The translations under genes were made by a program, and so were the position numbers. A DNA stretch of 64,000 nt. Source: an uncultured Phascolarctobacterium sp. (lineage in GTDB: Bacteria > Bacillota > Negativicutes > Acidaminococcales > Acidaminococcaceae). How positions within the stretch are numbered: position 1 is the first letter of the stretch; each line of letters opens with the position of its first letter. Positions 34,721 through 44,578 of this stretch are shown here, piece by piece. The notes under the pieces were generated by a model. That model searched no databases. It saw only the letters and a list, made by a program, of their open reading frames with translations, and was not told where the DNA came from. The DNA lies in contig CASFZG010000001.1 in the NCBI GenBank assembly GCA_949299135.1, positions 62,001 to 126,000 on the forward strand, read 5' to 3'.

Positions 34721-35578
34721 TTAACGGCCTCCGTGTTTTCTCATTTCGGCAGCCTGTTCACGCAGGCGCGCCACACGTTCTTCCGTGCTGGGGTGAGTGC
34801 TGAACATCTGCTGCATGTTGCGCGCGCTGAACGGGCAGATGATGAACATATGCGCCGTTGCGGTGGTTGCGCCCGGCATGGTGCGGCGCTGTGCGTAAGC
34901 GTCAATTTTCAAAAGCGCGTCCGCCAGTGCGTCCGGGTCGCCGCTCAGTTCGCCGCCGCCTTCGTCGGCAAGGTATTCGCGCGAGCGGGATACCGCCATT
35001 TGAATCAGTGCTGCGGCAATCGGCGCCAGAATCATAATCAGCAGCGTAACGATAAAGTTGCCGCCGTTGTTGCCTTCTTCATCCTGATGGCCGCCGCCAA
35101 GAAACATGCCCCATTGCGCAATGGTGGTAATAATACCCGCCATGGTTGCGGCAACGGTGCTGATTAAAATATCGTTGTGTTTAACGTGGCTCAGCTCGTG
35201 GCCCAAAACGCCTGCAATTTCGCGTTTGTCAAGCACGTCATAAAGCGCCGTGGTTACGGCAACGGCAGCGTGTTCGGGGTTACGGCCGGTTGCAAAAGCG
35301 TTCGGCACCGGGCTGTCAATAATATAAACTTTGGGCATCGGCAAATTGCCGCGGCGCGCCAAATCCTGCACCATTTTATATAACGCCGGTGCGGACTGTG
35401 CGTCAACCTCGCGGGCATTGTAGTGCCTCAGCACCATTTTATCGCTGTTCCAGTAAGCAATAAAGTTCATGATTACCGAAAAGCTCAGCATCACAATCAT
35501 GCCCTGCAAACCGCCGAAATAATCGCCGATAAGCACTAAAAGCACGGTCAGAGCCGTCATTAAAAAAGCTGTTTTCAT
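34721..35578 (-). CDS. htpX: Membrane zinc protease HtpX
   Basis: A 285-residue M48 protease for quality control of membrane proteins. Two N-terminal membrane helices (5-22 and 26-42) precede the zinc site HELSH at 127-131. Two further hydrophobic segments and the third ligand region SREYLADEGG follow. It has a good promoter and is co-transcribed with the M42 peptidase. Confidence 0.95.
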   Translation of the reverse strand: MKTAFLMTALTVLLVLIGDYFGGLQGMIVMLSFSVIMNFIAYWNSDKMVLRHYNAREVDAQSAPALYKMVQDLARRGNLPMPKVYIIDSPVPNAFATGRNPEHAAVAVTTALYDVLDKREIAGVLGHELSHVKHNDILISTVAATMAGIITTIAQWGMFLGGGHQDEEGNNGGNFIVTLLIMILAPIAAALIQMAVSRSREYLADEGGGELSGDPDALADALLKIDAYAQRRTMPGATTATAHMFIICPFSARNMQQMFSTHPSTEERVARLREQAAEMRKHGGR

Positions 35579-35648
35579 AGTAGGTTGTGTCCTCCTTCAT
35601 AAATAAAACAAAACATTAAAAAGCATTTAAGGCAAAGCCCTATTAAAT

Positions 35649-35677
35649 ATTATATCAATTTAAAGATTGTTTTTCAA
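35649..35677 (-). promoter_or_regulatory. htpX promoter
   Basis: TTGAAA at 35672-35677 and TATAAT at 35649-35654, 17 bases apart. The leader is about 65 bases and ends in GGAGG before the ATG. Confidence 0.78.
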
Positions 35678-35692
35678 ATACCGCAAGTGTTT

Positions 35693-36937
35693 TTAGTGTA
35701 AAACTTCTGTGACAGGCACCAGCTTCAGCCCGGAAGCCTTAACTTCATCAATAACCTGCTCCCATGCGTTGACGGTATGGGGGCGCGCGTGGCAGATGGC
35801 AATGGCGCTGCCGTATTCATCGGCAATAGCGGCCGCCTGCCAAATTTTACCGATGATTTCGTCCTCATTGGTGCTGTTGTCAAGGAAGATGTTGTTGCGT
35901 CCGGTCGGCACGCCCATCTGCGCTGCCAGCTTATCGCCCAGCGATTTGGCGTAGGTGTTGCTGTCCACAAAGAACAGGCCGTCGCGTTTTAATTCTTTCA
36001 GTACGGCGCGCATTGTACGCTCGTCGCTGGTGGCTTTGCTGCCCTGATGGTTGTTCACGCCGCTGATGCCGGGCAGGCTGTTTACCATTTCGCGCGTCAG
36101 CTGCATAATGCGCTTGTCATCCATGCTGGTCAGCACGGTGCTTTTGCCCTCGCTCATGGCGGAAGCATTCATCGGTTCCATCGGCAGGTGCAGCATGGCA
36201 ACCTGACCGCCGCCGTTAATTACGTGCAGCGAATCGCTGCTGAAATCGCGGTACGGAATAATGGCAAAGCTGAACGGCGCGTGCAGGTTAACAAGACGCT
36301 GCACAAGGTCAACGTCGTAGCCGCAGTCGTCAATAATTACCGCCAATCTGCCGTGATGGCTGCGTTTGGGTTTTGCCGGTTCTTCTTTTTTGATATCCTT
36401 ATCAGGCTTATCAAGGTTCAGGTTATGGTAAAAATAAACCACGTCCGTCACAAATTCTTTTGTGCCTTCGCCAGCTTTGGTGCTGATGGCAATATCCAGC
36501 CTTACGGAATCCCAATCGTTATAGGTAGTTTCTTCAAGGCGCACGCTTTGCAGTCCGCTGCCTTCAATTTTGTCGCGCAGCCATCCCGCAGCGTCGCGCA
36601 GCTCCGTTCCTGCCGGAATGCCGATTGCCAGTTCGCGTTTGTTCCAGATTACTTCCGTGCCTGAAGACTGTTTTTCGCTCTGTTCGGCGCGTCCGTTATC
36701 GGTAAGCTGCCAGTTGTCGCGCGTCAGCAAAATGTCGTCCACTGCTTTCTGTGCCGCCTTGGATTCCTCCAGCAGCTCAATCTGCTCCGGCGCGCCGGTA
36801 ATGCCGCCCTCAACGTCCTTTTCGGCACGCGAAGATGCGTAATATATGCCTGCTGCCACAGCGGCGATAAGGACCACTGCCAGCATAATCACTGTCAACC
36901 AGTTGGAAGATTTTTTGCTTCTTCCTCTTTTAGCCAT
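35693..36937 (-). CDS. Divergent polysaccharide deacetylase (YibQ/DUF610)
   Basis: A 414-residue exported or anchored protein. A membrane segment (residues 13-31) is followed by a poorly conserved region of 170 residues and then the divergent deacetylase domain starting LAVIIDDCGYD. Motifs HLPMEPMN, SGVNNHQGSKAT and FFVDSNT correspond to the NodB motifs, with the metal-binding His and Asp kept. It probably acts on an envelope polysaccharide, but the substrate is unknown. It follows the recombinase gene by 12 bases. Confidence 0.87.
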   Translation of the reverse strand: MAKRGRSKKSSNWLTVIMLAVVLIAAVAAGIYYASSRAEKDVEGGITGAPEQIELLEESKAAQKAVDDILLTRDNWQLTDNGRAEQSEKQSSGTEVIWNKRELAIGIPAGTELRDAAGWLRDKIEGSGLQSVRLEETTYNDWDSVRLDIAISTKAGEGTKEFVTDVVYFYHNLNLDKPDKDIKKEEPAKPKRSHHGRLAVIIDDCGYDVDLVQRLVNLHAPFSFAIIPYRDFSSDSLHVINGGGQVAMLHLPMEPMNASAMSEGKSTVLTSMDDKRIMQLTREMVNSLPGISGVNNHQGSKATSDERTMRAVLKELKRDGLFFVDSNTYAKSLGDKLAAQMGVPTGRNNIFLDNSTNEDEIIGKIWQAAAIADEYGSAIAICHARPHTVNAWEQVIDEVKASGLKLVPVTEVLH

Positions 36938-36949
36938 GTTGTTCCTCCT

Positions 36950-37840
36950 TTATGCCCGCGGGTGCGCTTTGGCGTAAATATCGCGCAGGCGTTTGTTGGT
37001 TAAATGCGTATAAATCTGCGTCGTGGAAATATCCGAATGCCCCAAAAGTTCCTGCACACTGCGCAGGTCGGCGCCATTGTCCAGAAGGTGCGTCGCAAAA
37101 GAATGGCGCAGGATATGCGGCGTTAAAGTCTTTTTTATGCGCGCTTCCTTGCCGTATACACGGATAATCTGCCAAAAACGCTGGCGGGTCAGCGCGTGCC
37201 CGCCCTGAGCCAGAAAGACTATATCGCTCGTGCGGTCCTCATGCACAAGTTTGGGGCGCACTTCGTCAAGATACTTCTGCAAAAAGCCAGCAGCGACAGA
37301 ACCGAGCGGAATAATGCGTTCCTTGGACCCCTTGCCGAAAGCGATAATATACTTCATGTTCAGGTTCACGCGGTCCAGTGTCAGGTTGATCAGCTCCGAG
37401 ACGCGCATGCCGGTAGCGTACAAAACCTCCAGCATCGTGCGGTCGCGTAAACCTTCCGCCGTTGTTATATTCGGCTGGTTCAAAAGGCGCAGCACTTCGT
37501 CCTCACTTAATACGCGCGGCAGCCTGATGCCTTTTGTACCAGCTTCCACAACTTCTGCGGGGTTTACATCCATATAGCCTTCTGCCGTCATAAAACGGTA
37601 AAAAGATTTTACCGCCGCCAGTTTACGGGCAATAGTCGCGGCAGCAAGGCCTTTTTCTTTCAGCCATGTCAGGTAATCCGTTACCTGCTGGCGCTCCACG
37701 TTTATCAGGCTGTCGGCGCTTTTAAAGCCCAGCCAGTCCACAAACAGACTCAAATCGCGGTTGTAGGCCTGCCTCGTGTTTGTCGCAAGGCCAAGCTCAA
37801 CCGTTAAATATTCCATAAAAAGCTGCATTTTTGTTGCCAT
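36950..37840 (-). CDS. xerD: Tyrosine recombinase, XerD/XerC type
   Basis: A 296-residue recombinase with the N-terminal SAM-like core-binding domain (1-90) and the catalytic domain. The catalytic set is complete: Arg in TGMRVSELINL, Lys in GKGSKERIIPL, HILRHSFATHLL, GHSDIS and the Tyr in TTQIYTHL. It matches XerD, which resolves chromosome dimers at dif. There is no mobile element around it. Which Xer paralogue it is cannot be settled without the rest of the genome. Confidence 0.88.
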   Translation of the reverse strand: MATKMQLFMEYLTVELGLATNTRQAYNRDLSLFVDWLGFKSADSLINVERQQVTDYLTWLKEKGLAAATIARKLAAVKSFYRFMTAEGYMDVNPAEVVEAGTKGIRLPRVLSEDEVLRLLNQPNITTAEGLRDRTMLEVLYATGMRVSELINLTLDRVNLNMKYIIAFGKGSKERIIPLGSVAAGFLQKYLDEVRPKLVHEDRTSDIVFLAQGGHALTRQRFWQIIRVYGKEARIKKTLTPHILRHSFATHLLDNGADLRSVQELLGHSDISTTQIYTHLTNKRLRDIYAKAHPRA

Positions 37841-37899
37841 AAAAATACCCTATATAAAGAAAAACAACGCCGCAGCGCCGTTTTTCTCTGCTTTATAAA

Positions 37900-38151
37900 T
37901 TATTGCTCACGTTTTTCCGGCTGCATAATGGTGATGTTGGCCGCCGGGGAAATTGTGGAAATGGCATGTTTGTAAACAAGCTGCTGCTTGCCTTCGTTTT
38001 CTATAATAACGGTAAAATTATCAAAACCACGTACCAGGCCTCTGATCTGGAAGCCGTTAACGAGATAGATAATTACGCCAAGGTTTTCCTTTCTTACATG
38101 GTTCAAAAAGCTGTCCTGCAAATTCATAGCGGGTTTTGCATTGGTGTTCAT
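37900..38151 (-). CDS. hfq: RNA chaperone Hfq
   Basis: An 83-residue Sm-like protein from the ATG at 38149-38151, which has GGAGG upstream. Sm1 is [23 protein letters not shown] (in pieces: [17 protein letters not shown]) and Sm2 is [10 protein letters not shown]. The proximal-face motif [13 protein letters not shown] is present. It forms a hexameric ring that pairs small RNAs with mRNAs. A longer frame to 38283 is not credible. An AT-rich upstream region has TATACT (38179-38184). An imperfect hairpin at 37858-37888 may be its terminator. Confidence 0.96.
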   Translation of the reverse strand: MNTNAKPAMNLQDSFLNHVRKENLGVIIYLVNGFQIRGLVRGFDNFTVIIENEGKQQLVYKHAISTISPAANITIMQPEKREQ

Positions 38152-38284
38152 TTTTATAGCCTCCAATAAAAAAACAAAGTATACTACTTTATCAATTTTA
38201 CAATAAAAGTATGGTTTGGGCAAGCGGGAGTTTTTGTATTTATTATTTATATTACCGAAACAGTAAATTTTTCTTATAAACAAG

Positions 38285-38324
38285 TTATATAAAAACAGGC
38301 CGAACCAAAAGTTCAGCCTGTTTT
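38285..38324 (-). terminator. Terminator of the heat-shock operon after dnaJ
   Basis: Arms AACAGGC-x-GAAC and GTTC-x-GCCTGTT at 38293-38322, followed by TTTATATAA. Confidence 0.85.
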
Positions 38325-38327
38325 TGT

Positions 38328-39479
38328 TTATTTAAACAAATCTTTAATTTTGTTCAAAAAGCTTTTTTCTTCGGGGTTGATGTTGTCCTTGCTGATATCG
38401 GCAAACTTGCGCAAAGCGTCTTTTTGTTTGTCGTTAAGCTTTTTAGGCACAACAACTTTGATGCGTACCAGCTGGTCGCCGCGGCTGCCTCCGCGCAGGC
38501 TGGGTATGCCTTTGCCTTTTAAGCGCAGCACCTGACCCGGCTGGGTGCCTTCGGGTATCTTCATGGTTACCTGCCCATCCAGCGTCGGTACTTTTATCTC
38601 ATAGCCCAAAGTTGCCTGTACAATGTTAATAGGCACTTCGCATAAAACAGTGTTGCCATCACGTTCAAAGAACTTATGCGGCTTCACATACAGGTATACG
38701 TAAAGGTCGCCGCTGGAGCCTCCGCGCATGCCTGCTTCGCCTTCGCCGCTTACGCGCAGGCGCGAACCGTCGTTAACACCTGCCGGTATTTTAACTTTAA
38801 GCTTTTTGGTCTGGCGCACAGTGCCCTTGCCTTTACATTCGTGGCAGGGGTCGTTAATGATTTTGCCTTCGCCGTGGCACCTGCTGCACGGGCGTACATT
38901 GCGCATCTGCCCGAACATGGTGTTCTGCGTAAAGCTTACCTGGCCTGTGCCGTGGCATTCGGGGCAGGTTTCTACCTTGCTGCCCGGTTCTGCGCCGCTG
39001 CCCTTACATTTGGGGCATTGTTCGTCGCGCGTTAAGTTAATTTCGCGTTCTACGCCAAAGGCTGCTTCTTCAAAGGTAATTTCCAAATCGAAGCGCAAAT
39101 CACTGCCGCGCTGCGGGCCTGCCTGACGGCCGCCACGGCTGCGTCCGCTGCCGCCGAAGAACATGTCAAAAATGTCCTCCATGCCGCCACCGCCGCCGAA
39201 GCCGCTGAAATCAAACCCGCCAAAACCGCCTGCACCGCCGCCACCGGCAGCGCCCTGAAAGGCAGCATGGCCGAACTGGTCATACTGGGCGCGTTTTTGT
39301 TCGTCGCTTAAAACACTGTATGCTTCAGAGCATTCTTTAAACTTTTCCGCAGCATCAGGATTATCCTTGTTGACATCAGGATGATACTGACGTGCCAGTT
39401 TACGATATGCTTTTTTTATCTCGTCTGCCGTTGCGTTTTTGGAAACGCCCAGCACGTCATAGTAATCTCTTTTTTCCAA
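38328..39479 (-). CDS. dnaJ: Chaperone DnaJ
   Basis: A 383-residue co-chaperone. The J domain has HPD at 33-35, followed by a Gly/Phe-rich linker (75-120). Four CxxCxGxG zinc repeats follow ([32 protein letters not shown]), then the substrate-binding C-terminal domains. It stimulates the DnaK ATPase. It lies 19 bases after dnaK in the CIRCE operon. Confidence 0.98.
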   Translation of the reverse strand: MEKRDYYDVLGVSKNATADEIKKAYRKLARQYHPDVNKDNPDAAEKFKECSEAYSVLSDEQKRAQYDQFGHAAFQGAAGGGGAGGFGGFDFSGFGGGGGMEDIFDMFFGGSGRSRGGRQAGPQRGSDLRFDLEITFEEAAFGVEREINLTRDEQCPKCKGSGAEPGSKVETCPECHGTGQVSFTQNTMFGQMRNVRPCSRCHGEGKIINDPCHECKGKGTVRQTKKLKVKIPAGVNDGSRLRVSGEGEAGMRGGSSGDLYVYLYVKPHKFFERDGNTVLCEVPINIVQATLGYEIKVPTLDGQVTMKIPEGTQPGQVLRLKGKGIPSLRGGSRGDQLVRIKVVVPKKLNDKQKDALRKFADISKDNINPEEKSFLNKIKDLFK

Positions 39480-39498
39480 GGTTTACACCACCTGATGA

Positions 39499-41340
39499 TT
39501 ATTTTTTATCGTCGTCAACAACTTCGGCGTCAACTACGTCGTCGTCAGCTTTTTTAGCTTCGCCGCCTGCTGCGCCTGCGTTACCGGCTTCCGCGCCTTT
39601 GGCTGCTTCGGTCTGTTTGTAAAGTTCAGCGCTCAGCTCATACAAAGGTTTGGTAAGTTCTTCGGTAGCTTTTTTAATAGCGTCAACGTCGTCGCCCTTC
39701 ATGGTTTCTTTCAGGGCGTCCATAGCGGTTTTAACTTTGGCAATCAAATCGTCGTGACCTTTGCCTTCCATGTCTTTAATGGTCTTTTCGGCCTGGTAGC
39801 ACAGGCTGTCGGCCTGATTGCGCACTTCAACGGTTTCTTTGCGTTTTTTATCCGCTTCGGCGTTGGCTTCGGCTTCTTTAACAAGACGGTCAACTTCGTC
39901 TTTATCAAGCGTGCCGGAAGAAGTAATGGTGATTTTCTGTTCTTTGCCGGTGCCGAGGTCTTTTGCTTTTACGTTTACGATGCCGTTAGCGTCGATATCA
40001 AAAGTAACTTCGATTTTAGGTACTCCGCGCGGTGCAAGAGGAATACCGGACAGTTCAAAGCGGCCGAGAGTTTTGTTGTCGGCAGCCATGTCGCGTTCGC
40101 CCTGCAGTACGTGGATATCAACGGAAGGCTGGTTATCGGAATAGGTAGAGAAAATCTGGGATTTGGAAGTAGGAATCGTGGTGTTGCGGTCAATCATTCT
40201 GGTGAAGATGCCGCCTGCGGTTTCAATGCCGAGGGACAGCGGAGTTACGTCCAGAAGCAGTACGTCTTTAACTTCGCCTGCCAGTACGCCTGCCTGAATG
40301 GCAGCACCTACTGCAACGCATTCATCCGGGTTAACGCCGCGGTGCGGTTCCTTGCCCATGAATTTTTTAATAGCTTCCTGTACGGCAGGGATACGGGTAG
40401 AGCCGCCGACAAGGATTACTTTGTTAATATCGCTTGCGCTAAGGCCTGCGTCTGCCATAGCCTGACGGGTCGGTCCCATGGTGCGTTCAACAAGGTCTGC
40501 GGTCATTTCTTCAAATTTAGCACGGGACAGGTCCATATCCAGATGTTTCGGGCCATCCGCACCTGCGGTAATAAACGGCAGGTTGATGTTGGTGGTCATA
40601 ACGCCGGAAAGTTCGATTTTAGCTTTTTCTGCTGCTTCGCGCAGACGCTGCATAGCCATGCGGTCAGCACTGAGGTCGATGCCTTCTGCTTTTTTGAATT
40701 CGTCAACCATCCAGTCGATAATGCGCTGGTCGAAGTCGTCGCCGCCGAGGTGGGTATCGCCGTTGGTAGCTTTAACTTCAAATACGCCGTCGCCTACGTC
40801 AAGGATGGATACGTCGAAGGTGCCGCCGCCAAGGTCGTAAACCATAACGGTGTGGTCTTCGCTCTTATCAATGCCGTATGCAAGTGCTGCGGCGGTAGGT
40901 TCGTTGATGATACGCAGAACTTCAAGGCCTGCGATTTTGCCTGCGTCCTTGGTTGCCTGGCGCTGGCTGTCGGAGAAGTAAGCCGGTACGGTAATTACTG
41001 CCTGGCTTACGGTTTCACCGAGGTATTTTTCAGCGTCAGCTTTTAATTTTTGCAGAATCATTGCGGAAATTTCTTCCGGGGAATATTTTTTGTCGTCGAT
41101 GGTTACACGGTAGTCAGTGCCCATGTGGCGTTTAATGGAGCTGATGGTTCTGTCCGGGTTGGAAACAGCCTGGCGTTTTGCCAGCTGGCCTACAAGGCGT
41201 TCGCCGTTTTTGGAAAAACCAACAACGGACGGGGTCAGCCTGCTGCCTTCCTGATTTGTGATGACGGTCGGTTCGCCGCCTTCCATAACAGCTACTACGG
41301 AGTTCGTAGTACCTAAGTCAATACCAATTACTTTAGACAT
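39499..41340 (-). CDS. dnaK: Chaperone DnaK (Hsp70)
   Basis: A 613-residue Hsp70 with the ATPase signatures [12 protein letters not shown] (5-16), [14 protein letters not shown] and [13 protein letters not shown]. The substrate domain follows the linker [15 protein letters not shown], and a helical lid ends in the acidic [15 protein letters not shown]. The Gram-positive-type deletion in the first quarter agrees with Firmicutes. Preceded by grpE after 43 bases. Confidence 0.99.
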   Translation of the reverse strand: MSKVIGIDLGTTNSVVAVMEGGEPTVITNQEGSRLTPSVVGFSKNGERLVGQLAKRQAVSNPDRTISSIKRHMGTDYRVTIDDKKYSPEEISAMILQKLKADAEKYLGETVSQAVITVPAYFSDSQRQATKDAGKIAGLEVLRIINEPTAAALAYGIDKSEDHTVMVYDLGGGTFDVSILDVGDGVFEVKATNGDTHLGGDDFDQRIIDWMVDEFKKAEGIDLSADRMAMQRLREAAEKAKIELSGVMTTNINLPFITAGADGPKHLDMDLSRAKFEEMTADLVERTMGPTRQAMADAGLSASDINKVILVGGSTRIPAVQEAIKKFMGKEPHRGVNPDECVAVGAAIQAGVLAGEVKDVLLLDVTPLSLGIETAGGIFTRMIDRNTTIPTSKSQIFSTYSDNQPSVDIHVLQGERDMAADNKTLGRFELSGIPLAPRGVPKIEVTFDIDANGIVNVKAKDLGTGKEQKITITSSGTLDKDEVDRLVKEAEANAEADKKRKETVEVRNQADSLCYQAEKTIKDMEGKGHDDLIAKVKTAMDALKETMKGDDVDAIKKATEELTKPLYELSAELYKQTEAAKGAEAGNAGAAGGEAKKADDDVVDAEVVDDDKK

Positions 41341-41383
41341 TTTATTTTCCTCCTCAATTTTAACACTTTATAAGGTCTGCAGC

Positions 41384-41971
41384 TTAATCGTTGCTTATTA
41401 CTTTAACCTTGCTGTGGCGGATGATTTTGTTGCGCAGCTTGTAGCCTTTTTCAAAGACCTGCTCAATGCTTTCATCCTCCATATCCGGGTTCTGCCCGCG
41501 CATTACCGCTTCGTGCAGTTCCGGGTTAAATTTTTGCCCCTCTGCGGGGATTTCTTCAACCTCCAGCTCTTTAAAGGCCTGCTCGAACTGGCGGCGGATT
41601 TTTTCCATGCCGGTTACAATAGCGGCCATATCGCCGGTAGTTTTAACGCTTTGCTCGGCTCTTTCAAAGTTATCAAGCACTTTTAAAAACTTGCCGACAA
41701 CTTCTGCCGTAACAAAGGTTGAAAGCTGTTCACGCTCGGCGGCGTTGCGCCTGCGGAAATTTTCAAAATCGGCCTGCAAACGCAAAAGCTGTTTTTGCAG
41801 TTCTTCGATTTTTACATCTTTTTCATCTTTCTGCGGTTCTTCGGCTTTCGCTTCTTCCGCCTGTGCGTTCTGGGCTTCGGCTTCTGCTGCGCCTTCCGCC
41901 GCTTTTGCCGCTTCGGTCTGTTCAGCTTCGGTATCGGGGTTTTGGGTAGCTTTAATGTCTTCTGCCTGCAT
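41384..41971 (-). CDS. grpE: Nucleotide exchange factor GrpE
   Basis: A 195-residue protein. The first 60 residues are low-complexity Ala/Glu (AEAEAQNAQAEEAKAEEPQK). A long coiled coil follows (IEELQKQLLRLQADFENFRRR), then a beta domain ending in GYKLRNKIIRHSKVKV. It releases ADP from DnaK. hrcA precedes it by 11 bases. Confidence 0.97.
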   Translation of the reverse strand: MQAEDIKATQNPDTEAEQTEAAKAAEGAAEAEAQNAQAEEAKAEEPQKDEKDVKIEELQKQLLRLQADFENFRRRNAAEREQLSTFVTAEVVGKFLKVLDNFERAEQSVKTTGDMAAIVTGMEKIRRQFEQAFKELEVEEIPAEGQKFNPELHEAVMRGQNPDMEDESIEQVFEKGYKLRNKIIRHSKVKVISND

Positions 41972-41982
41972 CTTTACCCTCC

Positions 41983-43002
41983 TTAATTATTTAAAATCGT
42001 TTTCAGATATTTATGAAGATAATCCATAACGGCAATTACCTTGCCGTACTGCATGCGCGTCGGCCCCAGCACCGCCATTGTACCGACTATTTTGCCGTTT
42101 AAGCGGTAGGTTGCCTGCACCATGCTGCAATCCTGAATGCCTTCAAATTTGTTTTCGCTGCCAATCGTTATGCGCAGCCCGTCGCCTTCTTCGCCGGATT
42201 TTAAAATGTTGCGCACAACCTTTTCTTCTTCCAGCACGCCCAACAGGTTTTTAACCTTTTCCATATCGCGGAACTCCGGCTGGCTTAAAAGCTGCCTTGT
42301 GCCGCCCATAAAGAAGGTTTCCTTTTCGGGTCGCGTCATGCGGCGCAAAACGTGCAGAAGCGAAGAATGCAGCAGGCGGTCATCCTTAACCGCTGACTGC
42401 ACTGCCTCCAGCAGGTCCTTATCAATATCGGTAACGGCCTTGCCTTCCAGCATCCGCGTAATGCGGCCTGCCATGTATTCCAGCTCTTTAACGCTCATGC
42501 CCGCCGGTATTTCCACCACGCAGTTGTTTACGTTGCCGTCGTCGGTGACAATGCACAAAATAGCGTGGTTGCTGTCCAGCGGCAAAAACTTCAAGTAGCA
42601 GAAACGGCTGACCGAATGTTGGTTGGCCAGCACCATCGACACGTTATGCGTCATCTGTGAGAGGATTTTGGCAGTGGAAAGGAAGATATCGTCGATACTG
42701 CGCTGCTGCTCATGGTACAGCGTGTTGATTAAGGTGCGGTCGTTGTCGTCCAGCGTATCAGGCTCAATCATCGAATCTACGTAAAACCTGTACGCCTGCG
42801 CCGAAGGCACGCGGCCTGCCGAAGTGTGAGGCTGTTCGAGATATCCCAAAAGCTCCAGGTCGCTCATTTCGTTGCGGATTGTTGCCGGGCTTAAACCCAA
42901 ATCATGTTTGCGCGCAATGGTGCGCGAGCCTACCGGCTCCGCCGTCGAAATGTAATCTTCTATAATGATTTGCAGAATTTTCTTCTTTCTTTCGTTTAAC
43001 AT
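41983..43002 (-). CDS. hrcA: Heat-inducible transcription repressor HrcA
   Basis: A 339-residue repressor starting MLNERKKKILQIIIEDYI. A winged helix (GSRTIARKHDLGLSPATIRNEMSDLE, in pieces: SPATIRNEMSDLE) is followed by the GAF-like and inserted dimerisation domains. It binds CIRCE until misfolded protein titrates GroE. I start at the ATG at 43000-43002, with GGAGG eight bases upstream. A start at 43035 would lie within the CIRCE element and has no ribosome site. Confidence 0.96.
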   Translation of the reverse strand: MLNERKKKILQIIIEDYISTAEPVGSRTIARKHDLGLSPATIRNEMSDLELLGYLEQPHTSAGRVPSAQAYRFYVDSMIEPDTLDDNDRTLINTLYHEQQRSIDDIFLSTAKILSQMTHNVSMVLANQHSVSRFCYLKFLPLDSNHAILCIVTDDGNVNNCVVEIPAGMSVKELEYMAGRITRMLEGKAVTDIDKDLLEAVQSAVKDDRLLHSSLLHVLRRMTRPEKETFFMGGTRQLLSQPEFRDMEKVKNLLGVLEEEKVVRNILKSGEEGDGLRITIGSENKFEGIQDCSMVQATYRLNGKIVGTMAVLGPTRMQYGKVIAVMDYLHKYLKTILNN

Positions 43003-43024
43003 ATCCCCACCTCCGAAGGGATTG

Positions 43025-43051
43025 TTAGCACTCATTATTGTAGAGTGCTAA
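43025..43051. promoter_or_regulatory. CIRCE operator
   Basis: A perfect match to TTAGCACTC-N9-GAGTGCTAA (arms 43025-43033 and 43043-43051). It lies between the hrcA promoter and the hrcA ribosome site, the classic position for HrcA autorepression. Confidence 0.98.
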
Positions 43052-43063
43052 CATCTTGATATT

Positions 43064-43092
43064 AGAATAGCACTGCCTATGGAGATTGTCAA
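43064..43092 (-). promoter_or_regulatory. Promoter of the hrcA-grpE-dnaK-dnaJ operon
   Basis: TTGACA at 43087-43092 and TATTCT at 43064-43069, 17 bases apart, just upstream of CIRCE. Confidence 0.85.
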
Positions 43093-43121
43093 CAAGTTTT
43101 TATATATTTTTTAAATAAAAT

Positions 43122-44294
43122 TTAATCCGTCACAAAGATTTCAAAAATTTGGTTGCCCACTTCCATCCCTGCTTCCGTCAGGCTGATGTTATGCCCGTCC
43201 TCATCAATTTTTATCAGCCCACGGGCGATAAAAGGCGCAAGCTCCGCGCCGTATTTTTGCCGTACATCCACGCCGAAGCGTTCTTTTGCTTCCAATAAAT
43301 TAACGCCGCTTTTTTTGCGCAGCCCCATGAACATAAATTCTTCAAACTGCACGGCAGGCGTAAGCTGTTCAATATCGTAAACCGGTTTGCCGTTTGTAAT
43401 TCCTTCTATATAATTGCGCACAGCGGGCGTACCTGTAAAACGCGCGCTGCCGTTAAAGCCGCACGCGCCTGCGCCGAACGCCGCATAAGGGTAGTAATGC
43501 CAGTATACTAAATTATGTTTGCTGTATGTGCCACCACGGGCGTAGTTGGATATTTCGTACCGCTCAAAGCCCTGCGCCTTTAAAAATGCCTGCACAAACT
43601 CGTACATATCGGCAGCTTCGTCCTCATCCGGTAAAATTATTTTGCCTGCCTCCAGCAGCTTTTGCAGCGGCGTACCGTCCTCCACAATCAGGCCGTACAC
43701 GGAAAGGTGTTCAATGCCGGTCGCTGCAAGCTGCTGCAAGGTATTTTTAAGGCTTGCCATGCTCTGCCCGGGCAGGCCGTAAATAACATCGGCGTTAATG
43801 CACGCAAAACTTGCCTGTTTGGCAAAGTCTATGGCTTCCAACGCTTCTGCCGCATTATGCACACGGCCAATCGCGCGCAGCTCGTCATCGTTTAAGCTCT
43901 GCACGCCAAAGCTGATACGGTCAAAGCCCATCTGCCGCAGCGCTTTTAATTTTGCCAAATCAACAGTGCCGGGGTTAGCTTCGATGCTTGCCTCGCGCGG
44001 CTGCTGCCAGTAACCATACCGCTTTAACGCACTTACAATCTGCTCAATGCAATCCACCGGCAAAAGGCTGGGCGTGCCGCCGCCAAAATAAACGCTGGCG
44101 TTGGCGGTTACCGGCAAATCTTTACTGCGCCCGGCAATCTCTCGGCATACGGCATCGGCATACACCGACATTACGTCCGCGCCAAAACCGGCGTAAGAAT
44201 TAAAATCGCAGTACAGGCACTTTTGCCTGCAAAACGGTATATGCACATAAATGCCCTGTATTTGTTTGTATGGTTGTAAAATTTTTTCTTTCAT
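43122..44294 (-). CDS. hemW: HemW, radical SAM heme chaperone
   Basis: A 390-residue radical SAM protein with C22-x3-C26-x2-C29 (PFCRQKCLYCDF) and the HemW pattern HNLVYWHYYPYAAFGAGA. The fourth cysteine that marks true HemN (CxxxCxxCxC) is absent (residue 31 is Phe), so heme trafficking is more likely than coproporphyrinogen oxidation. I chose the ATG at 44292-44294, with AAAGG nine bases upstream. A longer frame to 44339 runs into the inverted-repeat element. It lies 30 bases upstream of the hrcA promoter. Confidence 0.93.
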   Translation of the reverse strand: MKEKILQPYKQIQGIYVHIPFCRQKCLYCDFNSYAGFGADVMSVYADAVCREIAGRSKDLPVTANASVYFGGGTPSLLPVDCIEQIVSALKRYGYWQQPREASIEANPGTVDLAKLKALRQMGFDRISFGVQSLNDDELRAIGRVHNAAEALEAIDFAKQASFACINADVIYGLPGQSMASLKNTLQQLAATGIEHLSVYGLIVEDGTPLQKLLEAGKIILPDEDEAADMYEFVQAFLKAQGFERYEISNYARGGTYSKHNLVYWHYYPYAAFGAGACGFNGSARFTGTPAVRNYIEGITNGKPVYDIEQLTPAVQFEEFMFMGLRKKSGVNLLEAKERFGVDVRQKYGAELAPFIARGLIKIDEDGHNISLTEAGMEVGNQIFEIFVTD

Positions 44295-44330
44295 AACATT
44301 ACCTTTATGTAAATTTAAGTATAAACGCAA

Positions 44331-44484
44331 AAAATCCAAAGGCTTGTGCTATAAGGCAACTAACAAAAACTGCGGCGGCAAAATTTAAGGCTGTAATCCC
44401 CGTGAGTCCGGCGCGCAGCCCGGACGGAATCGGAGGAGCCGCAGCATTTTTGAGTTGCCGCAATAGTATAAACCTTTGGATTTT
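44331..44484. repeat. MITE-like or structured element with long inverted repeats
   Basis: The 154-base segment begins AAAATCCAAAGG (44331-44342) and ends with its exact complement (44473-44484). Inside, GGCAACT (44355-44361) pairs with AGTTGCC. CTGCGGC (44370-44376) pairs with GCCGCAG, and GTCCGG pairs with CCGGAC in the centre. Together the arms pair over about 50 bases with few breaks. It fills the hemW-purL spacer. It shares ATTTTTGAGTTG (44446-44457) with the second element near 56807. No clear target duplication is seen. Confidence 0.75.
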
Positions 44485-44519
44485 AGTCATTTTTACTTAT
44501 TTATTTTAACAATCTTTAT

Positions 44520-44562
44520 TACAAAAAACAATACCGCCCCTGCATAGTGCAGAGACGGTATT
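44520..44562 (-). terminator. Terminator after purL
   Basis: Outer arms AATACCG/CGGTATT and inner CTGCA/TGCAG at 44530-44562, followed by GTTTTTTG. Confidence 0.85.
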
Positions 44563-44578
44563 AAAAGTTACTCAAGCA

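Noticed and set aside
38152-38283. 44-residue N-terminal extension of Hfq
   Set aside because: It runs through the AT-rich promoter region. Hfq proteins start near the [15 protein letters not shown] segment, which has GGAGG upstream.
43003-43035. Longer N-terminus for HrcA
   Set aside because: The extra ATG lies inside CIRCE and lacks a ribosome site. GGAGG precedes the ATG at 43002.
44305-44490. A 61-codon minus-strand frame between hemW and purL
   Set aside because: It lies almost wholly within the inverted-repeat element and its sequence mirrors the repeat. No ribosome site is seen.
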